Part shown: piece after piece, positions 1-9,048 of the stretch
Numbering within the stretch: position 1 is the stretch's first letter
Layout of the letters: each line of letters starts with the position of its first letter
NCBI GenBank assembly: GCA_945787595.1
Contig: CALZJV010000268.1
Coordinates: 1 to 23,601 of the forward strand
Direction of reading: 5' to 3'
Length of the DNA: 23,601 bases
Source of the DNA: an uncultured Desulfobacterales bacterium
GTDB taxonomy: Bacteria > Desulfobacterota > Desulfobacteria > Desulfobacterales > JAFDCJ01
Program-made: the position numbers and the translations under genes
Notes under the pieces: model-generated
Databases searched by the model: none
The model's input: the letters and a program-made list of their open reading frames with translations, nothing else
What the model was told of the DNA's origin: nothing

Positions 1-2
1 AA

Positions 3-1925
3 ATGTCCATGCCCTTTTATGTCACCACCCCGATCTATTATGTTAATGCTCGTCCCCATTTAGGGCACGCTTATACCACCATCGTGGCGGATGTTGCCGC
101 GCGTTTTCATACGATGCGCGCATGCGATGTTTATTTTTTAACCGGTACCGACGAGCATGGTGACAAAGTCGTGCGTGCAGCCAAAAAAGAAAATTTAACC
201 CCTAGGGTTTACGTGGATACTATCAGCCGGTTATTCAGGGATCTATGGCCCGAATTAGGTATCAATAACTCCGCATTCATTCGCACCACCGATTCCGCCC
301 ACATGGCGGTCGTAGAAAAGGTGCTGCAAAAAATTTATGATGCGGGTGATATTTATTTTGCCGAATATGAGGGTCTGTATTGTTTCGGGTGCGAGCGTTT
401 TTACACCGAAAGAGAACTTGTGGATGGGCAGTGTCCAGACCATGAAACGAAACCGGAAGTTATCAAAGAATCCAACTATTTTTTTAAAATGAGTCGTTAT
501 CAAGACTGGCTCGTGGATCATATCCGCAACACGCCGGATTTCATTCGTCCCCAACGCTACAAAAACGAGGCCCTGGCTTTTTTAAACGAGCCGCTGGAGG
601 ACCTATGTATTTCTAGACCTAAATCCAGGCTGAAATGGGGCATTACCCTGCCCTTTGATAATAGCTATGTCACCTATGTATGGTTTGATGCTCTTTTAAA
701 CTATGTCTCCGCGTTGGGATATCCCGAGGGGGACCTGTTTAAAACCTTCTGGCCGGCAGCTCAGCACGTAGTGGCCAAGGACATTCTCAAACCCCATGGT
801 ATCTATTGGCCGATCATGCTTAAAGCGGCCGGTATTCCGGTATACGAGCATTTGAATGTTCACGGATACTGGAATATTGAAGACAGCAAAATGTCAAAAA
901 GCCTGGGGAATGTGGTTGAACCCATCGAACTTAAAAATATTTACGGTCTGGATGCCTTCCGCTTTTTTTTAATTCGCGATATGGCATTCGGACTCGATTC
1001 CAGTTTCAGTGAAACTTCTTTGGTTCAGCGCATCAATTCTGATCTGGCCAATGATCTCGGCAATCTGTTTTCCAGGGTTCTTTCAATGGTTCATAAATAT
1101 TTTGAAGGGGTTGTCCCTGAAATCGAGCCAAAAGTGGAAGCCGAATGTGAACTCGGACTGGAAGCAAATGCTCAGAGTGCCATTGCCGATTACGAAGGCT
1201 TTATGGAGTCATTCCAGTTTCACAACGCGCTGCAGGCAGTTTGGAAATTCATTAGCAAAATGAATAAATATGTGGATGTCACCGCCCCATGGGAGCTGGC
1301 AAAGAAGAAATCAAGCCGTAAATCCCTGGCGGTCGTTATCTATAATTTGCTTGAAGGATTGAGAATCATTTCCGGTCTTATTTATCCAGTCATGCCCGAT
1401 ACGGCAGTCAAAATGCAAAAACATCTCGGACTTGATCCCAAGAGGTCCTTTTATCTTCTTGATCGACTCAAAACCTGGAAATCCATCAAACCCGGCACCC
1501 GGTTGCCGAAATCCATTGTTCTTTTTCCGCGAGTCGATCTAGCTGAAAAAAAGGCTGATCCATCGGTCAAACCGCAAGCATATGTTAACCAACCTGAAAT
1601 CAAACCGGAGATCACGATGGAAGAATTCAGCAAGATTGATCTTCGTGTGGCAACCGTGGTTCATGCAGAGAGGATTCCCAGAGCGAAGAAAATTTTAAAA
1701 CTTGAAGTGAATCTAGGGCAAAAACGGACGATTGTCGCAGGCATCGCACAAAACTATACACCTGAAGAACTCATCGGCAAACAAATCATTATTGTTGCCA
1801 ACTTAAAACCGGCCAAACTCATGGGAATTGTTTCCAACGGTATGTTGATAGCCGCGGTCGATGATTCCGGTCCAATCCTAACAGCTCTGGACAAACCCGT
1901 AGATCCCGGAACACCTTTGAGTTGA
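3..1925 (+). CDS. metG: Methionyl-tRNA synthetase with C-terminal tRNA-binding domain
   Basis: Cytoplasmic class I aminoacyl-tRNA synthetase charging tRNA-Met. The ATP-site signatures are visible: HLGH at residues 19-22 and KMSKS inside DSKMSKSLGN near residue 298. A single zinc-knuckle pattern (CFGC ... CPDH, about residues 126-145) and the segment around FDALLNYVSALGYPEG resemble the Thermus-type short-knuckle enzymes rather than the E. coli type. From about residue 537 (EEFSKIDLRVATV) the protein carries the EMAP-II/Trbp111-like OB-fold tRNA-binding domain, fused here. The length of 640 aa fits the fused form. The first ATG lies two bases from the window edge and a second ATG follows two codons later, so the true start could be either or lie upstream; no ribosome site can be judged. 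The stop is TGA. kdsB follows after about 125 bases. Confidence 0.97.
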   Translation: MSMPFYVTTPIYYVNARPHLGHAYTTIVADVAARFHTMRACDVYFLTGTDEHGDKVVRAAKKENLTPRVYVDTISRLFRDLWPELGINNSAFIRTTDSAHMAVVEKVLQKIYDAGDIYFAEYEGLYCFGCERFYTERELVDGQCPDHETKPEVIKESNYFFKMSRYQDWLVDHIRNTPDFIRPQRYKNEALAFLNEPLEDLCISRPKSRLKWGITLPFDNSYVTYVWFDALLNYVSALGYPEGDLFKTFWPAAQHVVAKDILKPHGIYWPIMLKAAGIPVYEHLNVHGYWNIEDSKMSKSLGNVVEPIELKNIYGLDAFRFFLIRDMAFGLDSSFSETSLVQRINSDLANDLGNLFSRVLSMVHKYFEGVVPEIEPKVEAECELGLEANAQSAIADYEGFMESFQFHNALQAVWKFISKMNKYVDVTAPWELAKKKSSRKSLAVVIYNLLEGLRIISGLIYPVMPDTAVKMQKHLGLDPKRSFYLLDRLKTWKSIKPGTRLPKSIVLFPRVDLAEKKADPSVKPQAYVNQPEIKPEITMEEFSKIDLRVATVVHAERIPRAKKILKLEVNLGQKRTIVAGIAQNYTPEELIGKQIIIVANLKPAKLMGIVSNGMLIAAVDDSGPILTALDKPVDPGTPLS

Positions 1926-2051
1926 AACAAACACCGGCTTTAGCAATAAACCATGGGTGCTGGACCTCGATAGAAGAGTTATTCCTGCATCCTTCCGGAG
2001 TGACGGCCCCGGGGGTATGCTGGTGTGCCGACAATTGTATTTCTCTCAAAA

Positions 2052-2828
2052 ATGTCCGGTAACAATAATACAGGCGGGCTTCCGCCATGTTACGGAATCA
2101 TCCCAGCACGCTATGGGTCCAAACGGTTTCCAGGCAAGCCTTTGGCCGATATCCTCGGTAAGCCCATGATCCTGCATGTCTATGAGCGAGCCCGGCGATG
2201 CGCAGGACTATCGTCCGTTTTTTTGGCTACCGATGATGATCGAATTCGTTTAGTCGCGCAAAAATGGGATATCCCGGTGGTTATGACCCGCACAACTCAT
2301 CCCAGTGGCACGGATCGCGTCATGGAAGCAGCCGCAAAGCTGAACCTGCCCCCTGACTCGATCGTCGTCAACATTCAGGGAGATGAACCCGCTTTGGAAC
2401 CCGCCATGCTCACCCAGCTGATCCGTCCATTTAGCGCGGCCGATGTTCAGGTGACAACTTTGGCACGTAAAATAAAAGCTGCGGATGTTGGAAATCCTAA
2501 CCTGGTAAAAGTCGTATTTTCCGGAGACGGACGGGCACTATATTTTTCGCGTTCTCCGATACCCCATCAGCGTGAGGAACCAAAAAAACATTACTATGGT
2601 CATATCGGAATCTATGCACTTCGCATGAAGGCGCTGGAAAAATTTGTTGCTTTAGACCAAACCCGTCTTGAACTTATCGAAAGACTCGAACAACTGAGAC
2701 TAATTGAAAACAATATAGCCATCCACATTGTGGTCACCGATCATCATACCTGTGGCGTGGACCGTCCCGAGGACATTGAAACTGTCCGTAAGATTATATC
2801 TGGCAAGAGCCGAGATAATGACAACTAA
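2052..2828 (+). CDS. kdsB: 3-deoxy-manno-octulosonate cytidylyltransferase (CMP-KDO synthetase)
   Basis: Activates KDO with CTP to CMP-KDO for lipopolysaccharide inner-core synthesis in the cytoplasm, which implies a Gram-negative outer membrane. The family's N-terminal nucleotide loop (GIIPARYGSKRFPGKPL) lies near the start, followed by FLATDDDRI, HPSGTDRVMEAA and the metal/nucleotide motif NIQGDEP. From the ATG chosen here the protein is 258 aa, close to the family's usual length. A GTG at 2025 in the same frame would add nine residues. Neither start has a convincing Shine-Dalgarno sequence, so the start is uncertain. The stop is only 34 bases before the ATG of the GlmS-like gene, suggesting co-transcription and a shared cell-envelope theme. 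Confidence 0.95.
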   Translation: MSGNNNTGGLPPCYGIIPARYGSKRFPGKPLADILGKPMILHVYERARRCAGLSSVFLATDDDRIRLVAQKWDIPVVMTRTTHPSGTDRVMEAAAKLNLPPDSIVVNIQGDEPALEPAMLTQLIRPFSAADVQVTTLARKIKAADVGNPNLVKVVFSGDGRALYFSRSPIPHQREEPKKHYYGHIGIYALRMKALEKFVALDQTRLELIERLEQLRLIENNIAIHIVVTDHHTCGVDRPEDIETVRKIISGKSRDNDN

Positions 2829-2862
2829 AGGTTCAGATTGATTGATTAAAGGAACAGACCAA

Positions 2863-5800
2863 ATGAAACGTTCTATCAGACGAATACTAAATAAGACGAC
2901 AGAGGCTTTCGTTCTAGCTGCGCGTTACATCTGTGGACGATTGCACAACATTTTGACTGCAGAGGTTTACGTCGGCAGAAACATCGCTCATGTACCCCTG
3001 GGCGCACTCGTTTTTTTCCCTTTGCGGGATAACACATTTTGCTGCGGTATCGCTGCAATCGTTTCTTATAAATCAAAAAAATCAACACCCCCCGTGTTAG
3101 ACACGGCCGCATTAGAGGATATGATTTCTCAAATCGTGCAATCGGGATACGAAAGCTGTAATAAAGCTAATGACACGGATATTGACGGTTACTACCTTGG
3201 CGGTAAATCCCACCTCGATTCTCTGTCGCAGGCGATTCAAAATTTAAAGTGTGCAGACCGGTTTTATGCCATTTTTATAAATTCCACTGACCGTAGGCAG
3301 TTGGCAGACCTTTTTGATCGGCTGACTGGCATAATTACTGCTGAAGCACAATTGTTATCGGAACACATGGGTCGTATCCCGGTGCAGACCCTTGAATTGA
3401 TGACCGCTCGGATTGAAAAACTTAAGGATATTGCCTGGAGCATTCGCTGGGAAATTATTAATAATGTAGAAAAAATAAAAGATTTATGCCCGGGGCTCAA
3501 TCAATCGTCGAGTCCCGAAACTGTGTCTATTTTTAAAAAGATAAACGCCGTCTTAAACAGCATGGATCGGCTTGAAGTCAGGGGGCGGGATTCTGCCGGG
3601 ATTTCCCTGATGTTTGTTCTCAACAAAGCTGAGTTTGATAAATTTGAAAAATCCACCAAACAGGCAAACGTTTATACACAAATAGATGAACGCTGCACCC
3701 GTGGTACCCTCGGCAATCGGGGTATCACTGTGCACCACATCCGCAAAGCCGGGAAGAGTGATAAGATAGCCATTGCCATGACTTACAAGGTAGCCAATGA
3801 AATCGGCAGCCTGGGAGATAATATCCAATTCTTACGCCGACAGATCGCAGATGATTCGATCCTTCAAATACTTGCTGCCTGTAAGTCTGAGTTTGATACG
3901 GTTTCGGCGCACACCCGATGGGCGTCGGTAGGAGCGATCACCGAAGCCAATTGCCACCCGGTAGACAATCAGACCGTCGAAAATGAAGCGGAAAACAACC
4001 CTATCATCCATGCCTGCTTAAACGGAGATATTGACAACTATCAGGATTTGAAACGTGAATTGGAACTCGGCGGGGATCGAATCAGCAAAGACATCACCAC
4101 CGATACCAAAACCATTCCACTGATCATCAGCAAATATTTGCGCCAAGGCCAACCCATCGAAGAAGCCTTTAGGCTGGCGGTCAATGATTTTGAGGGTTCC
4201 CATGCCATTTCTATGCACACGGATCTGGCCCCCGGTAAAATTTTTCTGGCCCAGAAAGGCAGCGGTCAAACATTCTTTGTGGGAATCGCCCCGGATCATT
4301 TCATTCCCACATCCGAAGTGTACGGGTTTGTCGAAGAGACTTGCAACTTCATCAAGCTGGACGGCGAAACCATGGTAACCGGAAACAGCGGGCCCACCCG
4401 GGGGCAGATTTTTGTTTTGAACCAGGCTTCCTCCGGAGGTCTTGAAGGCATCGATGCCCGCTGGTATGATGGCACTCCCCTTAAACTTAGTGAGAAGGAC
4501 ATCAAGCGTACCGAAATTACATCTAGAGATATTGACCGCCAGGGATATCCCCATTATTTTCTAAAAGAAATCTCGGAATCGCCTGATTCCATGGAAAAAA
4601 CGCTCCATAATCGCTGGAAAGTCACGGAGGACGGAACCCGGCAATACGTCATTGCACTGGATGACACAGTGATTCCCGCTTCGCTGAAAAAAGCACTGAC
4701 AACCGATCGGATTAAACGGATTTTTTTCATCGGACAGGGCACTGCCGGTGTAGCCGCTATGGCCTGTGCCAATATTATGACTTACTACATGGATAGCCCG
4801 CCTTATCATATCAGTGCGTTAAAAGCGTCTGAATTCAGCGGTTTTCAATTAAATGAAAAGGATGATGCCGAGAGTATGGCAGATGCCCTGGTCATTGCCA
4901 TCAGCCAGTCCGGCACTACCACCGATACCAATCGCACGGTGGATATGGTAAAGGAAAGAGGGGCTTATACCCTGGCAATTGTAAATCGCAGAGATTCGGA
5001 TATTACCTTCAAAGTCGACGGGGTCATGTACACCAGCAGCGGCCGTGATGTTGAAATGTCCGTAGCCTCCACTAAAGCATTTTATTCCCAGATCGTTGCC
5101 GGCGCCATCCTGGGGCTTTACATAGCGGCCCTGAAAAAGCGCAGAAACGCTGAGTTTGTCACCCGTGAAATAGAGCAACTGCTTGCACTTCCTTCTCACA
5201 TGCGGAAAATATTGGCCACCAGCGATGCAATCAAGGACTCGGCTACTAAACTCGCCGTCACCAAGACTTACTGGGCTGCAGTGGGCAGTGGTCCAAACAA
5301 GGCTTCGGCCGATGAAATACGCATCAAACTTAGCGAACTTTGCTATAAGACGATTTCATCGGATTTTGTTGAGGATAAAAAGCATATCGATTTATCTTCA
5401 GAGCCGCTGATTCTAGTCTGTGCCGCCGGTACAAGAAACACGGTGATTGGCGACATCATAAAGGACACCGCCATATTCAAGGCACACAAGGCCACCCCCA
5501 TCGTTATTGCGGATCAAGGCGAAAATCGTTTCGCACCCTATGCCGATACCGTATTCTGGGTGCCCCGTGTCAGCGAACATTTCGCTCCCATTTTAAACAC
5601 CCTGGTCGGCCACATATGGGGGTATTATGCTGCATTGTCCATCAATGAGGGCTCTCGATTTTTGTATGGCTTTCGGGATGAAATTAAAAATACCATTGAA
5701 GAATATACCGCCCGGGGCCTCAATGTATACGAAATCATTCTTGAAAAGCCTTTCCGGGAAAAAATTGCTGAATTCTATAACAAGTTTAGAAAAAAAAGGG

Positions 5801-6699
5801 CCACCAATCAATTTCCCGTCACCATTGGATTTGATGTCGTATCCGATCTGACCCTGCTGCTTAAATATTTATCCGGACGACTGCCGGTATCGGATTTTGA
5901 TCTCGATTTTAACCAAAAGGGCACGGCAGTGAATATGCTCAATACGTTTTTCAATTGTTTATCAGTCGGAATCAGCTCCATGGCGCGGCCAGTGGATGCC
6001 ATCAAACACCAGGCGAAGACCGTCACAGTAGGAACCAGCCGAATCAGCGAACGCATCGAAGGCATTCTGTTTGATGCCTTAAGCATTGAGAACCTTACAA
6101 TTTCCCAGTTAACCAACATGAATATTATTGTGTTGAAAAATCTGCAGGGCATTATCGAGCAAATCGAAGGTTCCACTCTTTACCGTGTCAACGGCTTGAA
6201 TGTTCTCGGCGAGCCCTCGGAAGACACTAAAATTGAGGTCATCAAAAAACGGGGGGATATTGCTGACGTGCCGTCTAGGGTTGAAACGGACAACCGCTTG
6301 AAAGGAACGAAACGCATCATCGTGAGGCAGGGAAATGTTTACATCGGCAAAGGCCGTAAGGATGAACGCAGTATCATGATTATTCCCATTTTAACCACTT
6401 CTGATACCGGCCCGAATAGAATTGGATACTTGTTACTGTTGCATGTATCTTTTCGTCAAAACATCACCCTTGAAACCCGTGTTAAAGCACTGGGCGGCAA
6501 ATACGAGCACATTAAAAATATCGTGCAGGAAAACAGCATTACCTGGCAAGATAGTTTTCTACATATTCTTGAAATTGAAGAACTTTTTGGCCGATCGGCT
6601 GAAAAAATCGCCGATTTTATTGTATCACGGCAAAATGGAGGGATAAAAGCAGACTCAACGATAGGCAGCCACGAGAGTCAAATGTTATCAAAAATTTGA
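2863..6699 (+). CDS. Very large GlmS-like protein (class II glutamine amidotransferase plus two SIS domains)
   Basis: Related to glutamine:fructose-6-phosphate aminotransferase (glucosamine-6-phosphate synthase), but about twice the usual 600 aa. Visible glutaminase landmarks, numbered from the ATG: CCGIAAIV (Cys60/61), RGRDSAG (240-246), HTRW (350-353) and the oxyanion-hole-like NGD (about 387). A first SIS domain begins near residue 616 (RIFFIGQGTAG, then ISQSGTTTDT) and a second near 803 (WAAVGSGPNKASADEI). MARPVDAIKHQAKTVTVG near 1040 resembles the C-terminal tail of GlmS, yet about 220 more residues follow. The catalytic Cys is not N-terminal: about 60 residues precede it, and roughly 155 extra residues separate it from RGRDSAG. 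The start is the ATG preceded by AAAGGA; a TTG at 2842 would add seven residues. The substrate cannot be assigned beyond sugar-phosphate amidation or isomerisation. Confidence 0.85.
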   Translation: MKRSIRRILNKTTEAFVLAARYICGRLHNILTAEVYVGRNIAHVPLGALVFFPLRDNTFCCGIAAIVSYKSKKSTPPVLDTAALEDMISQIVQSGYESCNKANDTDIDGYYLGGKSHLDSLSQAIQNLKCADRFYAIFINSTDRRQLADLFDRLTGIITAEAQLLSEHMGRIPVQTLELMTARIEKLKDIAWSIRWEIINNVEKIKDLCPGLNQSSSPETVSIFKKINAVLNSMDRLEVRGRDSAGISLMFVLNKAEFDKFEKSTKQANVYTQIDERCTRGTLGNRGITVHHIRKAGKSDKIAIAMTYKVANEIGSLGDNIQFLRRQIADDSILQILAACKSEFDTVSAHTRWASVGAITEANCHPVDNQTVENEAENNPIIHACLNGDIDNYQDLKRELELGGDRISKDITTDTKTIPLIISKYLRQGQPIEEAFRLAVNDFEGSHAISMHTDLAPGKIFLAQKGSGQTFFVGIAPDHFIPTSEVYGFVEETCNFIKLDGETMVTGNSGPTRGQIFVLNQASSGGLEGIDARWYDGTPLKLSEKDIKRTEITSRDIDRQGYPHYFLKEISESPDSMEKTLHNRWKVTEDGTRQYVIALDDTVIPASLKKALTTDRIKRIFFIGQGTAGVAAMACANIMTYYMDSPPYHISALKASEFSGFQLNEKDDAESMADALVIAISQSGTTTDTNRTVDMVKERGAYTLAIVNRRDSDITFKVDGVMYTSSGRDVEMSVASTKAFYSQIVAGAILGLYIAALKKRRNAEFVTREIEQLLALPSHMRKILATSDAIKDSATKLAVTKTYWAAVGSGPNKASADEIRIKLSELCYKTISSDFVEDKKHIDLSSEPLILVCAAGTRNTVIGDIIKDTAIFKAHKATPIVIADQGENRFAPYADTVFWVPRVSEHFAPILNTLVGHIWGYYAALSINEGSRFLYGFRDEIKNTIEEYTARGLNVYEIILEKPFREKIAEFYNKFRKKRATNQFPVTIGFDVVSDLTLLLKYLSGRLPVSDFDLDFNQKGTAVNMLNTFFNCLSVGISSMARPVDAIKHQAKTVTVGTSRISERIEGILFDALSIENLTISQLTNMNIIVLKNLQGIIEQIEGSTLYRVNGLNVLGEPSEDTKIEVIKKRGDIADVPSRVETDNRLKGTKRIIVRQGNVYIGKGRKDERSIMIIPILTTSDTGPNRIGYLLLLHVSFRQNITLETRVKALGGKYEHIKNIVQENSITWQDSFLHILEIEELFGRSAEKIADFIVSRQNGGIKADSTIGSHESQMLSKI

Positions 6700-6723
6700 C
6701 ATCTGAATACGTGTCGTTATAAA
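6696..6723 (+). promoter_or_regulatory. Sigma-70-type promoter overlapping the stop of the GlmS-like gene
   Basis: A perfect -35 hexamer TTGACA (6696-6701), a 16-base spacer and TATAAA (6718-6723) read toward the sigma-54 activator gene. The TGA stop of the upstream gene (6697-6699) lies inside the -35 box. It would give a leader of about 170 bases before the ATG at 6902. Prediction from sequence only. Confidence 0.55.
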
Positions 6724-6901
6724 ATAGTCAAATATAGTGAAACTTTATTTCTTTTTCATACGAATTCCAAAACGTACATATTCTCCCAATCCCATATACC
6801 AGAGTGTTTAGAGCTGTATGTCAATAAGGGTTGGGTTTGTTTCGCCGCCAGCTGCCGGTCGGGTAAAGATGAGCTCTGACAAAAACTAGGGATGTATATA
6901 A

Positions 6902-8376
6902 ATGGATAACAATCACACTGACATAAATGCCTCCATCGCTCATATAAACGAGATCTCTGCCTGGGTCTCATCCGTACAGGATCTCGACCAGCTTCTAGAA
7001 CTCATTATCGAAACCGCCACCCGGATGATGGATGCCAAGGCCAGCTCGCTTTTACTGCTCGACAGCAGAACCCAAAAACTATACTTTAAGGTGGCCACCG
7101 GTGCAAAGGGAACCGATATCAAACAGTTCGAAATTGATCTCGGGCAGGGCATCGCCGGCCATGTTGCCCAAACGGGGGAGCCGCTCTTGATCCCGGACGT
7201 GGCCCAAGATCCTCGCTGGTATAAAGAAATCAGTGAATCCATTGGGTTTAAAACCCAATCTATTGCTTGTGTACCGATGAAGATAAATGGAGAAACCATC
7301 GGTGTGGTTGAAATTATTGACAAAGCCGACGGCAGTTCGATTCGGGAGGAAGATTTAAAAATATTGTCTGTTTTTGCCGATCTGGCTGCCCGGGCCATCG
7401 GTAATGCCCGCAAAATCGAACACGATAAAAAAGAAATCATAGATCTGAAAAATGAGTTGCGGGGTAAATATGAAATAATAGGTGAAAGCAAGGCACTACG
7501 TAAGGTCATCTCCGACGCTATCAAGGTTGCCAATTCCAAATCCACCACCCTGCTTTTGGGAGAAAGCGGAACCGGCAAGGAATTGTTGGCTCGGTTGATT
7601 CATCGAGTCGGGCCAAGAAAAGATGAGCCCATGATTGTGCTCAATTGCGCCGCCTTGCCGGAGACGTTGCTTGAAGATGAGTTGTTCGGCCATGAAAAAG
7701 GAGCGTACACCGGCGCAGTTGCTCGAAAAATCGGTAAATTTGAACTGGCCGACGGTGGCACTATTTTTCTGGATGAAATCGGAGAAATGAGTCCCAGCAT
7801 GCAATCCAAACTCCTGCGCATTTTACAGGAAGGCGTCTTTTACCGAGTGGGGGGCAATAAAGCAATTCCCGTGGATGTACGCGTATTATCGGCTACCAAC
7901 CGCAATATAGAAGAGGATGTCGCCCAGGGAAAATTCCGTGAAGATCTGTACTACCGCATAAATGTGGTTCAGATTAGTATGCCTCCTCTAAGAGAACGCA
8001 GAGAAGACATCGTGATGCTGGCCGAGCATTTTTTAGATATCTTCAAGAAGGAGAGGGGGACGTCCAATTTAGCTATATCTAAAGAGGCCATGGATCTCAT
8101 GGTCGAATATGACTGGCCTGGTAATGTGAGAGAAATGAAAAATGCCCTGGAAAGGGCGGTCGTCATGGGTAACGGGAAACAACGTTTGCCTGCACACCCC
8201 AATATCCCGGTTTGGTGGTGGGATTGTCATTGAAAGAGGCCACCGACATGTTTAAAAAAGAATTCATTGTCACAAACCTCAGACACACTGAGGGCAACCG
8301 GAGTATGGCAGCAAAAATAATGAAAATTCAACGTACGTATCTATCGCGGTTGATTGCCAAATTCGGTATAACCTAA
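6902..8376 (+). pseudogene. Sigma-54-dependent transcriptional activator (GAF, AAA+, Fis HTH), frameshifted near its C-terminus
   Basis: Bacterial enhancer-binding protein of the NtrC class. A GAF sensor domain spans about residues 20-165 and the AAA+ core starts near 190, with Walker A GESGTGKE (about 220), a GAYTGA sigma-54 contact loop (267-272, a Phe-to-Tyr variant) and Walker B GGTIFLDEIGE. The first frame ends with a short unnatural tail (PVWWWDCH) at the TGA at 8231-8233. In the next frame, from about 8200 to the TAA at 8374-8376, the missing C-terminus is readable (GLSLKEATDMFKKEF ... GNRSMAAKIMKIQRTYLSRL), a Fis-type helix-turn-helix. One base appears to be missing around 8185-8210, near a CCCC run. 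Without it the protein has 443 aa and no DNA-binding helix. Either a recent mutation or a sequencing error; the ATPase core looks intact. Confidence 0.85.
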
Positions 8377-8430
8377 GCCGGATCCGCCGGCTTCCGGCTC
8401 GTAGAGCCTACAGCTCGGAGAGAGGCGGAG

Positions 8431-8541
8431 AATTGAAAATTTGTGGTTGTCGCTTTGCTCCCTCATTTTTTGGATAGTTCTTTCTATAATCGAAAGAATT
8501 CCTTAAATATTTAATCTTCAATCGAGAATCTTCAATCGAAG
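8431..8541. repeat. Dispersed hairpin repeat, copy A (shorter)
   Basis: Shares with the copy at 9989-10102 the blocks AATTGAAAATT, then TTTGTGG-T-GTCGCTT-GCTCC, and at the far end CCTTAAATATT-AATCTTCAATCGA. It lacks the tandem AAGATTG units of the left arm of copy B. It lies between the broken sigma-54 gene and the broken response regulator. Just before it, at 8396-8408, is a small perfect hairpin (GGCTC-GTA-GAGCC) in a GC-rich stretch that follows the stop codon; no T-run follows it, so I do not call a terminator. Confidence 0.6.
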
Positions 8542-8554
8542 GTAACCCTGAACG

Positions 8555-9021
8555 GTGAACCCTAAACCACTGAACGCTTCCGAATATAGCTTATTGCTGG
8601 TGGATGACGACCCATTTATACTTGAGGGTATCGGAAAAGATCTGGAGGGCAATGGATATCGACTCAAGTGATTATTTTAACCGGGTTTGGTGCTCTTGAT
8701 TCGGCCATTGAAGCCCTGCGCAGCAAAGCCGATGATTTCCTCCTCAAGCCCTGCGAATCCCAGGAGATGTTGTTCCGCGTAAAAAATTGTCTCGAAAAAC
8801 GGGAGCTGATCCGCAAAATCAATCTGTATCAAAAAATTTTGCCCATGTGCTGCGTTTGTAAAAAAATCAGGGACGACACCAATAGAGAACCCGGCAAGGG
8901 TGAATGGATATCAATCGAAAAATTTATTCATGAAAATGCCGATCTTGATATAACCTCCGGTTATTGCCCTGAATGCACTCAAAAAACACTGAATGAATTT
9001 GGTTATAGGGACAGGCATTAA
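8555..9021 (+). pseudogene. Response regulator with Cys-rich tail, internally deleted
   Basis: The 5' part, from a GTG at 8555, encodes the start of a receiver domain (YSLLLVDDDPFILEGIGKDL ... NGYRLK) and stops at TGA 8669-8671. The receiver's second half continues in another frame (TQVIILTGFGALDSAIEAL ... DDFLLKPCE), with the conserved Thr and Lys, then a linker helix and a tail with CCVCKKIRDD and CPEC, a possible zinc-binding pair of CxxC motifs. Compared with a normal receiver, about 45-50 residues are missing at the junction near 8660-8668, including the strand that carries the phosphoacceptor aspartate. The product cannot be phosphorylated normally even if both parts were translated. 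A GTG at 8668 could start the 117-aa tail by itself. It would have been the partner of the sigma-54 gene upstream or of an unseen kinase. Confidence 0.75.
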
Positions 9022-9048
9022 TCAGAATCGAATGGAAGGAGTGCTGAA

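Noticed and set aside
6940..7578. 212-codon minus-strand open frame
   Set aside because: It is opposite the GAF domain and start of the AAA+ core of a clearly recognised gene, with Ser-rich, low-information composition typical of antisense frames.
8231..8233. TGA in the sigma-54 activator as another selenocysteine codon
   Set aside because: The protein-like continuation is in a different frame, not in frame after the TGA, and no Cys is expected there. It is a frameshift.
8535..8585. TGAAC-rich degenerate tandem repeat before the response regulator
   Set aside because: Only about four imperfect units are present and part lies inside the predicted coding start, too little to call a repeat array.
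8669..8671. TGA in the response regulator as a selenocysteine codon
   Set aside because: The receiver continues in another frame and a block of about 45-50 residues is missing, so recoding would not restore the protein.
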